From Oscillospiraceae bacterium (GTDB lineage Bacteria > Bacillota > Clostridia > Oscillospirales > Ruminococcaceae): DNA of 64,000 nt. Below the pieces are notes generated by a model. It was not told the DNA's origin. It did not search any database and saw nothing but the letters and a program-made list of their open reading frames with translations. A program made the translations under genes and the position numbers. Where the stretch lies: positions 22,288-86,287 of the forward strand of contig SVNA01000007.1 of NCBI GenBank assembly GCA_015067145.1, given 5' to 3'. Shown here in pieces: positions 27,084 through 36,249 of this stretch (the first letter of the stretch is position 1; every line of letters starts with the position of its first letter).

Positions 27084-27929
27084 ATGTCCAACCCTTACAG
27101 ACAATCCTACAAACAGAAACTGCTGGATAATGCGAGCCTTGCTATATTTAACTGCGGCCTGCAAAGCTGTAATCCAAACCATTCCTGGGGTCCGGGTATC
27201 CGCGACCATTTTCTTATTCACTTTGTAATTTCAGGCAAAGGCAGCTATATCTGCGGCGGTAAAACTTTCCATCTCAAGGCAGGCGATCTGTTTCTTATCA
27301 AACCATCTCAGGTCGTTTATTATGTTGCCGATCCTGCTGACCCCTGGGAATACTATTGGGTTGGTTTCAACGGCACAACCGCACAGAAGCTGGTTTCTCA
27401 TCTTCCTTTCAAAGACAATACTCCTGTATATACTCCACAGGAGTTTGAAGAATACAAAAACTATCTGTATAAAATTTATACAAACAGCGGTAATACTATC
27501 AAACATTCAACTGCCATGATAGGATATCTGTACCTCTTCCTGTCCAGACTTATGGAGGAAAGTACAACCAATGTACAGCCACAAACTGCAACACAGTCCA
27601 ACTATGTTATCGATGCTATCAAATATATTCAGTTCAACTATTCTTCTGATATCAGTGTTGATGATATAGCAAGTGCTGTTGGCATAAGCCGCAGTCATCT
27701 GTACCGTGTGTTCATTTCCAATCTTAATCAGTCCCCTATCGACTATCTTACCGAATACCGTATAAACGAAGCCTGCACACTTATCAAAAACACAAATCTG
27801 TCAATTTCGGAAATTGCTATCTCTGTAGGCTTTTTTGACCAGTTTTATTTCTCACGTGTATTCAAAAAAATTAAAAAAGTACCGCCAAGCAAGTATCTTC
27901 AGAGCTTGGAGGCTCAGGGAGATTTATGA
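27084..27929 (+). CDS. AraC family transcriptional regulator (cupin sensor + HTH)
   Basis: A 281-residue regulator. Residues ~20-160 form the AraC-type cupin arm (HFVISGKGSYICGGKTFHLK then AGDLFLIKPSQVVYYVADP), which binds a sugar in relatives. Residues ~185-275 hold two HTH motifs (ISVDDIASAVGISRSHLYRVF and LSISEIAISVGFFDQFYFSR). I chose ATG 27084, seven bases after GAGGTG; the GTG at 27075 overlaps that site. It is divergent from galK, so control of galactose or related sugar use is likely. It overlaps the next gene by four bases (ATGA), a mark of translational coupling. Confidence 0.92.
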   Translation: MSNPYRQSYKQKLLDNASLAIFNCGLQSCNPNHSWGPGIRDHFLIHFVISGKGSYICGGKTFHLKAGDLFLIKPSQVVYYVADPADPWEYYWVGFNGTTAQKLVSHLPFKDNTPVYTPQEFEEYKNYLYKIYTNSGNTIKHSTAMIGYLYLFLSRLMEESTTNVQPQTATQSNYVIDAIKYIQFNYSSDISVDDIASAVGISRSHLYRVFISNLNQSPIDYLTEYRINEACTLIKNTNLSISEIAISVGFFDQFYFSRVFKKIKKVPPSKYLQSLEAQGDL

Positions 27930-28840
27930 GACGTTTAATTTCTGTTCTTCTTGTCTTTGCCCTTGTTTTTTCGGGCTGCAGCAAGGAAGAAGTTATAAGA
28001 TACGATTTAGTTATATGTGACAATTCTCTTTCCGAAGTCAGCGAATTTCTGAACAGCTTTGAAAGCGAAACCTATATAGTTGAAACAGCGGATTTTGCAT
28101 CTCTCAATGCTGATGAAATTCTTGCTGTTTACAGAGAAAATATAAAAAGTGTAAATTCTATAACAGTCTACAGCGAAAATATTTCAGATGAAACTGCAGC
28201 TGCGTTTATATCTTTTGCCGAAGACGCAAAAGTCCCTGTGATTTTTTCTATCGCCGATATGTCTGCAGAAGTTCTGGAAAGCTACGATAAAGCTTTTTCA
28301 ATAAAAACAGATTATACTCACGCCGCTGAAATGGCTGCCGAAAAGATGACCGAATACTGGAAAAAGCATATAATTCTCGATAGTGACGATAACCTTATTT
28401 TCAAATTTGCTGTTGTAAAAGATGCCGAGCTTTCCGCTGATATGCAGGACTTTCTTGACACTCTTATAGCTGATATTGAACTTTATGGCATTCCGATGCA
28501 GTTAAGTGAAACTGTTATTTCAGATGATATTTCCTCCGCTGAAGAGCTGGAAGAACTTAAGCATGAAAATGAAGGCATTATTGTAATTTCCGACGGTATT
28601 CTGCCGCTTATCGCAGAATACTCTGCTGAAAATGACGGGGTAGAAATAATCACCGTAACAAACAATACCGAAAATGATTTTTCCGGAGATTTCACTGTTC
28701 TCAACTGCTTTGTTGACTATACACAGTATAAAAAAGCCGCCGATGAATTAGTAGACAACTACAACAACCGCGAATATCTGCTGAATGATATTTCGTTCCC
28801 ATACATAGAAAAAGCCATATACATTCCTGCTACTGTTTAA
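27926..28840 (+). CDS. Lipoprotein, divergent periplasmic sugar-binding-protein-like
   Basis: A 304-residue protein with a clear lipobox: MRRLISVLLVFALVFSGC, lipidated at Cys18. The rest looks like a degenerate type-1 periplasmic binding fold: an early YDLVICDNSLSEVSEFLN, a middle AAEMAAEKMTEYWKKH, LIFKFAVVKDAE and EGIIVISDGILPLIAEY are in the order seen in galactose/ribose-binding proteins. No ABC permease or ATPase gene is nearby, and binding-site aromatics are not obvious. Its start overlaps the AraC stop (ATGA), so the two are made together. I infer an extracellular sensing or accessory role; the function is not known. Confidence 0.75.
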   Translation: MRRLISVLLVFALVFSGCSKEEVIRYDLVICDNSLSEVSEFLNSFESETYIVETADFASLNADEILAVYRENIKSVNSITVYSENISDETAAAFISFAEDAKVPVIFSIADMSAEVLESYDKAFSIKTDYTHAAEMAAEKMTEYWKKHIILDSDDNLIFKFAVVKDAELSADMQDFLDTLIADIELYGIPMQLSETVISDDISSAEELEELKHENEGIIVISDGILPLIAEYSAENDGVEIITVTNNTENDFSGDFTVLNCFVDYTQYKKAADELVDNYNNREYLLNDISFPYIEKAIYIPATV

Positions 28841-28843
28841 AAA

Positions 28844-30202
28844 ATGATTAAGAAAAACGATATTATAACCTTGGAAATAACCGACATATCCTCCGACGGC
28901 AACGGCGTTGGCAAATACGAAAACATTGCCGTTTTTGTACCTATGACCGCCGTAGGCGATGTGTGCAATGTTAAAATTTTAAAGGTTTTATCCTCTTACT
29001 GCTTTGGCAAGGTAGAAGAAATAATAACTCCATCATCTGACAGAATCGACAGCCTCTGCCCTAACTTTACAAAATGCGGCGGCTGTGATTTTCTGCATAT
29101 CTCCTATGAAGCAGAAAAAAGAGCAAAAACAAATTTTGTGAAAAACTGTTTTGAAAGAATAGGCAAAATAAATACACCTGTAAACGATGCTTTGTCCTGT
29201 GATAAAATTCACCGCTATCGCAACAAGGCACAGTTCCCTGTGCGTAAAGATGAAAATTCCAAGGCGGTAACAGGTTTTTTTGCACAGCGTTCCCATCGTA
29301 TTATTCCCTGCAACAACTGTCTTTTGCAGCCTGAATTGCTCAACGAAATTGCAGAGTATATTGTAAACCGTTTAAATCAACTTGGTATCAAAGCCTATGA
29401 CGAAGAAAAGCTGACAGGCCTTATCCGACATATATATTTACGCTATGGTGAAGTGTCCGATCAGCTTATGGTCTGTCTTGTTTCCACAAAGAAAAAGGTG
29501 TGGAATATTGATATTCTGGTAAAAGACCTTGTAGAAAAATATCCCGCTGTCAAAACAGTTGTACTGAATATCAATGATAAAAACACAAATGTAATTCTGG
29601 GTGAAGAAAATGTTGTACTCTACGGCGACGGCAACATCAGTGATGTACTCTGCGGCGTAAAAATCACCCTCAGCCCACATTCCTTTTATCAGGTCAACCG
29701 CGAAGGTGCCCAGCAGCTCTATACTGTTGCCAAAAATGCCCTTAATCTTACAAAAGATGATATTCTACTTGACCTGTACTGCGGAGCAGGTACAATCGGT
29801 CTTTCTATGGCAAATGAAGTTAAAACACTGGTAGGTGTTGAAATTATCCCTGAAGCCATTGAAAATGCAAAGGAAAACGCAAAACAGAACGGCATAGATA
29901 ATGCACGTTTTATCTGCTCTGATGCGGGACAGGCCGCACAGCTTCTGGTTAAAGAAGGCTTCCGCCCTACAGCTGTTGTTCTGGACCCGGCAAGAAAAGG
30001 CTGTGATGAAAACACCCTTAACGCTGTGCTGGAAATGACACCAAGCCGTATTGCAATGATAAGCTGCAATCCGTCCACAGCTGCAAGAGACTGTAAATAT
30101 CTCGCAGAACATGGATACAATGTTGATTTTATCCAGCCTTTTGATATGTTCCCCCGCACAAAACACTGTGAATGTGTAGTAAAGCTTACAAAAAATAATT
30201 AA
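28844..30202 (+). CDS. rlmD: 23S rRNA (uracil-C5)-methyltransferase RlmD family
   Basis: A SAM-dependent RNA m5U methyltransferase of the TrmA/RlmD family, 452 residues. It has an N-terminal TRAM domain (residues 4-58), a four-Cys iron-sulfur motif (CPNFTKCGGC with a later Cys at IIPCNNC), the SAM motif LDLYCGAGTIGLSMA and the catalytic Cys in MISCNPSTAARD. Gram-positives often have two paralogues (RlmCD and others), so the exact uridine is uncertain. It starts three bases after the lipoprotein stop with no ribosome binding site of its own, which suggests coupling. Confidence 0.92.
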   Translation: MIKKNDIITLEITDISSDGNGVGKYENIAVFVPMTAVGDVCNVKILKVLSSYCFGKVEEIITPSSDRIDSLCPNFTKCGGCDFLHISYEAEKRAKTNFVKNCFERIGKINTPVNDALSCDKIHRYRNKAQFPVRKDENSKAVTGFFAQRSHRIIPCNNCLLQPELLNEIAEYIVNRLNQLGIKAYDEEKLTGLIRHIYLRYGEVSDQLMVCLVSTKKKVWNIDILVKDLVEKYPAVKTVVLNINDKNTNVILGEENVVLYGDGNISDVLCGVKITLSPHSFYQVNREGAQQLYTVAKNALNLTKDDILLDLYCGAGTIGLSMANEVKTLVGVEIIPEAIENAKENAKQNGIDNARFICSDAGQAAQLLVKEGFRPTAVVLDPARKGCDENTLNAVLEMTPSRIAMISCNPSTAARDCKYLAEHGYNVDFIQPFDMFPRTKHCECVVKLTKNN

Positions 30203-30220
30203 CCCCGAAAGAATTTATTT

Positions 30221-31270
30221 ATGAACAATAAAAACTATCTTATCGAAAACCATACCGATGTTTTTTCCATGATAAGCAGATACCGTTCGCAGATTATGGG
30301 ATTTGCTGCTATATGGATTATCATATTTCATACATGGATTCATACATTCAGCACTATACCCGGTTTATCTTTTGCGGAAAAATTCATTGTAAGAGTAGGG
30401 TTTTGCGGCGTTGATATCTTCTTTTTTCTTTCCGGCATCGGCATGATATTTGCTATAGAAAAAAGCTCCGTTCCTATGTTTTATTACAGAAGAATAAAGC
30501 GTCTTGTTTTACCTTTTGTTTTGGTTGGCTTGCTGAAAATTTTCTTCAACGGCTGGTCCGTAACAAAGTTTTTGAAAGCAATAACAGGTTACAGTTTTTA
30601 TTTTGAAAATATGTACACCCTGCTTTGGTTTGTACCTGCGGTTATAGCTTTCTATCTGCTGTTCCCTGTTTATTACAAACTGCTTAAAAACGTAAAAAAT
30701 CCTGTTGTTTTTACCTTTATTGTGCTGGAGATCTGGCTTTTATTCTCTATTAAAGCAAATGGTATAATGAGAAGAGATCTCTTCGGATTTACAAACAGAA
30801 TCCCTGTTTTTCTCCTGGGTGTACTTTTTGCTTATGTAAGCAAAAACAAAAAGATTATCTGGGACAGAAGCGTTGCTGCCTTGTCTGTTGTAACTCTGGC
30901 TCTTGGATCATATCTTGCATATCTTACAAATTTTGCTGATATGTTTTTGATTGTGGAATCCTCAAATTCTTTTTTGCCTAATCTGCTGATTACGCTTTCC
31001 ATCTGTCCTCTGCTTGCTTTTATTTTCAGCAAGATTTCATGGCTTTGTAAATTTTTTGGATTTTTTGGTGCATTTACCTTAGAATTTTACTGCATACAGG
31101 AATGGCTTAATGGTCAGATAATGGATACTTTATGCTCTTATATACCCAACATAGCTGCAAATCTTGTTTTTATAGGTATAACTACTCTTATTGCATATAT
31201 TATTTATAAAGCAAATATTATTATCTGGAAACAGGTTGACAAAATTGTTCTGAAAAACAACATTAATTAA
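30221..31270 (+). CDS. Acyltransferase family 3 (OafA/YrhL-like) membrane protein
   Basis: A 349-residue protein with about ten helices matching the acyltransferase-3 family, which O-acetylates surface sugars or other small molecules. The family features are the early RSQIMGFAAIWIIIFHTWIH (catalytic-type His in helix 1), GFCGVDIFFFLSGIGMIFAI and YYRRIKRLVLPF. A family relative with a C-terminal SGNH domain is common, but this copy lacks it. It is 18 bases after rlmD in the same run of genes. The acceptor is unknown. Confidence 0.9.
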   Translation: MNNKNYLIENHTDVFSMISRYRSQIMGFAAIWIIIFHTWIHTFSTIPGLSFAEKFIVRVGFCGVDIFFFLSGIGMIFAIEKSSVPMFYYRRIKRLVLPFVLVGLLKIFFNGWSVTKFLKAITGYSFYFENMYTLLWFVPAVIAFYLLFPVYYKLLKNVKNPVVFTFIVLEIWLLFSIKANGIMRRDLFGFTNRIPVFLLGVLFAYVSKNKKIIWDRSVAALSVVTLALGSYLAYLTNFADMFLIVESSNSFLPNLLITLSICPLLAFIFSKISWLCKFFGFFGAFTLEFYCIQEWLNGQIMDTLCSYIPNIAANLVFIGITTLIAYIIYKANIIIWKQVDKIVLKNNIN

Positions 31271-31282
31271 AGTGGTATTTTT

Positions 31283-31576
31283 ATGGAATGTATCGAAAGA
31301 ATAAAACAGATGGAAGGGTATCTGGATATCTCCTCTGCGGCAGTGGAGGAACTTTCCTCCGCTCTGGAAAAATATATTGCTGTTCAGGATAAGCTGAAAG
31401 CTTTAGTGGATTATTATTCTTCTCCTCAATGGATGGAGGATTATGAGGCAGACGAAAAAGGACTTATCCCCTCAGATTTGAAGCGTGGTGTACTCAGTGA
31501 AGATGCTGTGTACAATCTGCTTTGTGACAACAAGGAACTTTTAGAGACAATTAAAACATTAATTACATCCAATTAG
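31283..31576 (+). CDS. DUF4298 domain-containing protein
   Basis: A 97-residue acidic, helical protein matching DUF4298: ERIKQMEGYLDISSAAVEEL, then LVDYYSSPQWMEDYEADEKG and the LKRGVLSEDAVYNLL end. Relatives occur widely in Firmicutes with no known function. It is the last gene before a terminator, 12 bases after the acyltransferase. I see no signal peptide or membrane segment, so it is cytoplasmic. Confidence 0.88.
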   Translation: MECIERIKQMEGYLDISSAAVEELSSALEKYIAVQDKLKALVDYYSSPQWMEDYEADEKGLIPSDLKRGVLSEDAVYNLLCDNKELLETIKTLITSN

Positions 31577-31601
31577 TCAGTGTTTTAACAAACACTGACT
31601 A
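31574..31601 (+). terminator. Intrinsic terminator after the DUF4298 gene
   Basis: TAGTCAGTGTTT (31574-31585) pairs with AAACACTGACTA (31590-31601) and is followed by TATTTTG. The stem includes the stop codon. Confidence 0.82.
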
Positions 31602-31662
31602 TATTTTGTGGTCAAGTAGAATTTTCGAACTAAATATTGTAATTATTTATAAAATATACACA

Positions 31663-31691
31663 TTTACTGCAGATTGTTTTTATAGTATAAT
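31663..31691 (+). promoter_or_regulatory. Candidate promoter for the FNT gene
   Basis: TTTACT (31663-31668), 17 bases, TATAAT (31686-31691). It lies 46 bases upstream of the FNT start. Confidence 0.55.
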
Positions 31692-31737
31692 ATGATTGTT
31701 TTATATTTCCCGAATTTAAATATTCCCGAGGTGAACA

Positions 31738-32361
31738 ATGAATAATTTTAAAGTGTTAATTTCTTCCATTCTTGCAGGCTGTTGCATCGGCTTTGGCGGT
31801 GTAATTTATCTTATGAGCGAAAACAAGGTTATCGGCTCTATGTTCTTTGCAATCGGCCTTCTTACAATCTGCTCATACGGATTGCATCTTTACACAGGCA
31901 AAGTTTGCTATGTTTGTCAGAATGATAAAAAATTTGCTTTACAGATTCCGATTATATGGTTCGGTAACCTTATCGGCACAGGCATAATCGCTCTTATTTC
32001 AATGGCAACCCGCAACGGTGCAAAACTTGCAGCTGCTGCACAGGGACTTTGTGATGTCAAAATGGCTGACAGCTACATAAGCCTTTTCATGCTTGGTATA
32101 TTCTGTAACATTATGATTTATATCTCTGTTGAAGGTTACGGCAAAATTCAGTATGAAATGGGCAAATACCTTTCCCTTTTCCTTGGTGTTATGGTATTTA
32201 TTCTCAGCGGTTTTGAGCACAGTATTGCAGATATGTTCTACTTCTGGATGTGTATGAACTGGAGTGTTGAATCCGTTATCCGTCTTGTTGTAATCACCCT
32301 CGGCAATGCTGTTGGCGGTATTATCTTTGCGGAAGTTAAACGTTACGTTTGCACAAAATAA
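31738..32361 (+). CDS. Formate/nitrite transporter (FNT) family channel
   Basis: A 207-residue, six-helix FNT protein, a pentameric channel for formate, nitrite, hydrosulfide or lactate. It is shorter than FocA (~280) because loops and termini are trimmed. The central His region is recognisable as FEHSIADMFYF, and SSILAGCCIGFGGVIYL and FGNLIGTGIIALI match helices 1 and 3. GAGGTGAACA precedes ATG 31738. It has its own promoter and is followed after 18 bases by an MBL-fold gene. The anion carried cannot be told from sequence. Confidence 0.9.
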   Translation: MNNFKVLISSILAGCCIGFGGVIYLMSENKVIGSMFFAIGLLTICSYGLHLYTGKVCYVCQNDKKFALQIPIIWFGNLIGTGIIALISMATRNGAKLAAAAQGLCDVKMADSYISLFMLGIFCNIMIYISVEGYGKIQYEMGKYLSLFLGVMVFILSGFEHSIADMFYFWMCMNWSVESVIRLVVITLGNAVGGIIFAEVKRYVCTK

Positions 32362-32379
32362 AATATTTCAGGTGATATA

Positions 32380-33180
32380 ATGCAACTTACAATGCTTGGC
32401 ACAGGCAGTGCCTCTGTAACAAATTGCTACAACACCTGTTTTGTTCTGTCCGGTAACAACGAACATTTTCTGATTGATGCAGGCGGCGGAAACCAGATTT
32501 TAAAGATACTGAATGATCAGAACATTGATATCACTGACCTTAATCATATATTTATAACCCATAGCCACACAGACCACATTTTAGGTGCTGTGTGGCTTGT
32601 GCGTATGATTGGTCAGGCTATCAACTACGACGGGTGCAGCAAACAATTTAATATCTACTGTCACGACGAAGCAGCAGAAGCTTTAAAAATTATCTGCTGT
32701 GCAACCTTGCCTGCCAGTGTGACAAAACATTTTGGCGGTCAGATAAAATTCCATATTCTCAATGATGGTGACAGATACACTATTATCGGAAACTCCATGG
32801 AGTTTTTCGATATAAAATCTGACAAAACAAAGCAGTTCGGCTTTATAATGACCACCATTAATAGCAAAAAAATAGTATGCTGCGGTGATGAACCTATGGC
32901 AGAAAGTATTTTTGACAAAGCTAAAGACTGTGACTGGCTTATGCACGAGGCCTTCTGCCTTTACAGCGAGCGTGACATATTCAAACCGTATCAGAAATTT
33001 CACAGCACGGTAAAAGATGCCTGCGAAACTGCAGAAAAACTTAAAGTAAAAAATCTTATTTTATACCATACAGAAGATACCCATCTTAAAAACCGCAAAG
33101 AATTATATTCTGCTGAAGGAAAACAATATTACCACGGCAACCTGTTTATCCCTGATGATGGTGAAAAGACAGAAATCTGA
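32380..33180 (+). CDS. MBL-fold metallo-hydrolase (RNase Z-like)
   Basis: A 266-residue metallo-beta-lactamase-fold protein. The metal motif THSHTDHILGAVW (HxHxDH) is near residue 60, with a later CCGDEPM, HEAF and a final YHTEDTH that give the remaining ligands. The layout resembles RNase Z/ElaC-type proteins, but the length and C terminus do not settle whether it processes tRNA; a general phosphodiesterase or hydrolase is equally possible. GGTGATATA precedes ATG 32380. It is co-transcribed with the FNT channel. Confidence 0.88.
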   Translation: MQLTMLGTGSASVTNCYNTCFVLSGNNEHFLIDAGGGNQILKILNDQNIDITDLNHIFITHSHTDHILGAVWLVRMIGQAINYDGCSKQFNIYCHDEAAEALKIICCATLPASVTKHFGGQIKFHILNDGDRYTIIGNSMEFFDIKSDKTKQFGFIMTTINSKKIVCCGDEPMAESIFDKAKDCDWLMHEAFCLYSERDIFKPYQKFHSTVKDACETAEKLKVKNLILYHTEDTHLKNRKELYSAEGKQYYHGNLFIPDDGEKTEI

Positions 33181-33187
33181 TATTCAT

Positions 33188-33221
33188 AACAGTCACAGAA
33201 CAATGTGACTGTTATTTTTTT
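33188..33221 (+). terminator. Intrinsic terminator after the MBL-fold gene
   Basis: AACAGTCACA (33188-33197) pairs with TGTGACTGTT (33204-33213), followed by ATTTTTTTA. Confidence 0.9.
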
Positions 33222-33270
33222 ACATTTAATTTACACACAAAAACTCATTTAATTTGTGAAAAATGTCCTT

Positions 33271-33300
33271 TGAAAATCCCGAAAATTATCTGCTATAATT
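33271..33300 (+). promoter_or_regulatory. Candidate promoter for the carD-like gene
   Basis: TTGAAA (33271-33276), an 18-base spacer and TATAAT (33295-33300), 36 bases upstream of the CarD start codon. Confidence 0.65.
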
Positions 33301-33335
33301 ATCATATATCAACTATGAAAAAGGAGAAGTTTGCC

Positions 33336-33851
33336 ATGGCAGATAAATTTGCTGTAAATGATTATGTTATATACGGAAAAAGTGGATTGTGTTTTGTAAA
33401 AGAAATCAAAAAGATGCGTATGGCAAATGGTCCATTGTCTGAATATTATGTTTTAAACTCTGCAACAGGCAATGCTGTCACAATATATGTTCCCCTCGAT
33501 AATAAAAATCTTATGGCAAAAATGCGCAGACCTTTAACAAAAAATGAAATTGATGAAATTCTGTCTTCTTCCAAAGGTGAAAAAATTACATGGATAGACA
33601 ATAACAATGAACGTGCAGACCGTTTTAAAGAAATTACCGATGGTGACAACTACAGAGACTGGCTGCTGCTTGCAAGCTGCTTGCATATGAAGAAAAAAGA
33701 AAAACTGGCTTCAAACAAGCATTTATCTGCCCGAGATGAAAACACCCTCAGACTGCTTGAAAAGCTTATTGAAGAGGAATTTTGTTTTTCATTAAACCTT
33801 GAAAGAAATCAGATAAGTGAATATATACAGAAAAAACTGGAAATCACTTGA
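33336..33851 (+). CDS. CarD/CdnL family transcriptional regulator
   Basis: A 171-residue protein of the CarD family, which binds the RNA polymerase beta subunit and steadies open complexes. The N-terminal RNAP-interaction domain reads KFAVNDYVIYGKSGLCFVKE and YYVLNSATGNAVTIYVPLD. The C-terminal part is helical, with YRDWLLLASCLHMKKKEKLA. I use ATG 33336, nine bases after AAGGAG, not the ATG at 33270, because family members begin at this point and the promoter lies between. It is monocistronic and flanked by terminators. Confidence 0.92.
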   Translation: MADKFAVNDYVIYGKSGLCFVKEIKKMRMANGPLSEYYVLNSATGNAVTIYVPLDNKNLMAKMRRPLTKNEIDEILSSSKGEKITWIDNNNERADRFKEITDGDNYRDWLLLASCLHMKKKEKLASNKHLSARDENTLRLLEKLIEEEFCFSLNLERNQISEYIQKKLEIT

Positions 33852-33854
33852 TAT

Positions 33855-33888
33855 TAAAAAATCCGGAATGATACCATTCCGGATTTTT
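33855..33888. terminator. Bidirectional intrinsic terminator
   Basis: AAAAAATCCGGAATG pairs with CATTCCGGATTTTTT. It serves the carD-like gene and the convergent GrpB-family gene. Confidence 0.93.
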
Positions 33889-33892
33889 TAAT

Positions 33893-34438
33893 TTACTGCT
33901 GACAATTTTTTCTCCATTGTGACGCACTTTTCAGAATTTTCTCTATTAAATAGCTTTTACCATTTGTATAAGCCACTCTGTTGTTTTGATATTTTTCGGC
34001 AAGATATTTTTTCAGATTTGAATATTCTATAGCTTTTTCGTTATGAGTATTCAGATAATCCCGCATATTTATATAATCATTCCAGGCTTTTTCTCCCCAT
34101 ATTACTACATGGATATAATGCGTATGTATATTATTTTCCATATCTCCGCAGATATATAAATGCTGTTCAGGATGGTCCTCTCTGCGGTAATAAATACCAT
34201 TCTCTTTCAGAACTTTATTATGCCGCATAATATCATCAAAATCTCTTACCCCTACAGCTATATCTATAATCGGCTTGGCATAAATGCTTTTTATTGATGT
34301 GCTGCCGATATGCTGTATATCAACAGCATCATTGTCCAATATATTTTTTAACTTTGTTATGGTAATCTGTGCTGATATTCCCCATTCGATACTGTGCGGT
34401 TCCAGCAAAACAGTTCCCTTTAATAATCCTATCGACAT
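33893..34438 (-). CDS. GrpB family (UPF0157) protein
   Basis: A 181-residue member of the GrpB/UPF0157 family, a nucleotidyltransferase-like fold often fused to kinases. The signature is IQHIGSTSIKSIYAKPIIDI followed by YYRREDHPEQHLYICGD and THYIHVVIWGEKAW. The exact reaction is not established for the family. The gene is more AT-rich than its neighbours, stands alone, and may be a recent acquisition; that is inference from composition only. The start is ATG 34438, with AGGAATAC as a weak ribosome binding site. Confidence 0.88.
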   Translation of the reverse strand: MSIGLLKGTVLLEPHSIEWGISAQITITKLKNILDNDAVDIQHIGSTSIKSIYAKPIIDIAVGVRDFDDIMRHNKVLKENGIYYRREDHPEQHLYICGDMENNIHTHYIHVVIWGEKAWNDYINMRDYLNTHNEKAIEYSNLKKYLAEKYQNNRVAYTNGKSYLIEKILKSASQWRKNCQQ

Positions 34439-34512
34439 GTATTCCTCAATTCACAATTTTAATAATCTAAACTAAATTATACCACCTACCTTTTATTAAA
34501 ACAACAAAAACA

Positions 34513-34538
34513 GGTATCCCGGAATTAATCGGGATACC
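34513..34538 (-). terminator. Intrinsic terminator after pyk
   Basis: GGTATCCCG (34513-34521) pairs with CGGGATACC (34530-34538). The minus strand continues TGTTTTTGTTG. Confidence 0.85.
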
Positions 34539-34557
34539 CTTTATTCTTTGTATTAAA

Positions 34558-36003
34558 TTACAGTTTAAGGTTGCCAAGGCTTTCTTCGCCAACTTTATGG
34601 GCTTTCATGATGTTTGTGGAACCGGATACACCTACAGGAACACCAGCTGTGATGATAACCATATCGCCGTCTTTGAGGATTTTTTCCTTTTTAGCTGCTG
34701 CTGTAGAGATGTCGATAAGTTCGTCAGTACCTGTAACTGTAGCCATTATAACAGGCATTACACCCCAGGACAAAGCCATTTTACGGCATGTTCCTGCAGA
34801 GTCTGTACAGCCGATAATTGGAATGTTTGGACGGTATTTGGAGATGTTTCTTGCTGTAAAGCCGGATTTTGTAACTGTTACAATAGCTTTTGCGTCAAGG
34901 TTCATAGCTGTTACACAAGCTGCGTGTGCAACTGCGTCTGTTACAGAGATGTTATCGCCGTATGGACGGTTTTTAAGTTCGCCAACATAGTCGATGTTCA
35001 TTTCTGTTTTTTCTGCGATTGCAGCCATTGTTTTTACAGCTTCCACAGGATGTTTGCCTGCTGCTGTTTCACCGGAAAGCATAATTGCAGATGTACCGTC
35101 GTAGATAGCGTTTGCAACGTCTGTAACTTCAGCTCTTGTCGGACGTGGATTTTCAATCATGGATTCCAGCATCTGTGTAGCTGTGATTGCAGGTTTGCCT
35201 GCTTCGTAACATTTTCTGATGATTTCTTTCTGAATTCTTGGGATTTCTGTAAAGTCAATTTCAACACCCATGTCACCACGAGCAACCATGATACCGTCAG
35301 CAACTTCGAGAATTTCATCAAGGTTTTCGATGCCTTCACCGTTTTCAAGTTTTGCGATAAGGCGGATATCTGTAGCATTGTGTTCTTCGAGAATTTTTCT
35401 TACTTCAAGAAGATCTGCTTTGCTTCTTGTAAAGGAACAGGCAATAAAGTCATAACCGTTTTCAATGCCAAAGATGATATCATTTCTGTCTCTTTCGCTT
35501 ACAAACGGCATAGAGAGTTTTACATCCGGAAGGTTGATGGATTTGTTGTTGGAAAGCTTGCCGCTGTTGAGAACTGTAAGTTCAACTTCTGTACCTTCAA
35601 CTTTATCTACCTTCATTTCGATAAGACCGTCAGCAAACAGCACTCTTGTGCCTTCTTTAACGTCTTTTGTGAAATCCTTGTATGTTACACCAACGATGTT
35701 TTCATCGCCTTCAACTTCTCTTGTTGTAAGGTGGAATTTATCGCCTTCTTTGAGTTCGATGCTTCCGTTTTTGAATTTGCATACACGGATTTCAGGACCT
35801 TTTGTATCCAGCAATGTTGCAACATAAAGTCCAAGCTCTGTACGAACAGCTCTTACCTTTTTAAGTCTTTCGAGATGTTCCTCATGTGTACCATGAGAGA
35901 AGTTGAAACGTGCAACATTCATACCTGCTTCCATAATCTGTTTAAGTACGCCAGGAGCATCTGTGGATGGACCCAATGTGCAGACAATTTTTGTTTTTCT
36001 CAT
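34558..36003 (-). CDS. pyk: Pyruvate kinase
   Basis: Pyruvate kinase converts phosphoenolpyruvate and ADP to pyruvate and ATP in glycolysis. The 481-residue protein has MRKTKIVCTLGPSTD, FSHGTHEEHLERL, the B domain, the active-site stretch IAKLENGEGIENLDEILEV and MVARGDMGVEI. It has no extra C-terminal PEP-utiliser domain, unlike some Bacillus-type enzymes (~585). I chose ATG 36003 behind GGGAGAG; the frame extends 22 codons upstream but without a ribosome binding site. Strong codon bias suggests high expression. It is a single gene with a terminator. Confidence 0.97.
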   Translation of the reverse strand: MRKTKIVCTLGPSTDAPGVLKQIMEAGMNVARFNFSHGTHEEHLERLKKVRAVRTELGLYVATLLDTKGPEIRVCKFKNGSIELKEGDKFHLTTREVEGDENIVGVTYKDFTKDVKEGTRVLFADGLIEMKVDKVEGTEVELTVLNSGKLSNNKSINLPDVKLSMPFVSERDRNDIIFGIENGYDFIACSFTRSKADLLEVRKILEEHNATDIRLIAKLENGEGIENLDEILEVADGIMVARGDMGVEIDFTEIPRIQKEIIRKCYEAGKPAITATQMLESMIENPRPTRAEVTDVANAIYDGTSAIMLSGETAAGKHPVEAVKTMAAIAEKTEMNIDYVGELKNRPYGDNISVTDAVAHAACVTAMNLDAKAIVTVTKSGFTARNISKYRPNIPIIGCTDSAGTCRKMALSWGVMPVIMATVTGTDELIDISTAAAKKEKILKDGDMVIITAGVPVGVSGSTNIMKAHKVGEESLGNLKL

Positions 36004-36172
36004 ATATATAATCTCTCCCTGATGATTGAAGTAATTTTTAATTCTGAAAAATATTATACTTATTAACAATTTGTTTCGCCATAGAAAATGGTTGCCTTTT
36101 TAAAAAAATATGCACTTTCCGACCATATTTTTTTAAATTTTATAATTTTTTCATACACTTACATACAATATA

Positions 36173-36181
36173 TGGTATACT
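36173..36181 (+). promoter_or_regulatory. Candidate extended -10 promoter for deoB
   Basis: TGGTATACT forms an extended -10 (TGn plus TATACT). No good -35 is visible. It lies about 69 bases before the deoB start. Confidence 0.45.
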
Positions 36182-36249
36182 GAATATATAAATATTATAT
36201 ATTTTGCACAACTTATTTTAGATATATATTCTTTATTGGAGGCACTTTT

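Noticed and set aside
34597..36066. Long plus-strand open frame (489 codons) opposite pyk
   Set aside because: It is Cys- and Phe-rich, has no ribosome binding site and exactly mirrors pyk. The strong codon bias of pyk leaves few stops on the other strand.
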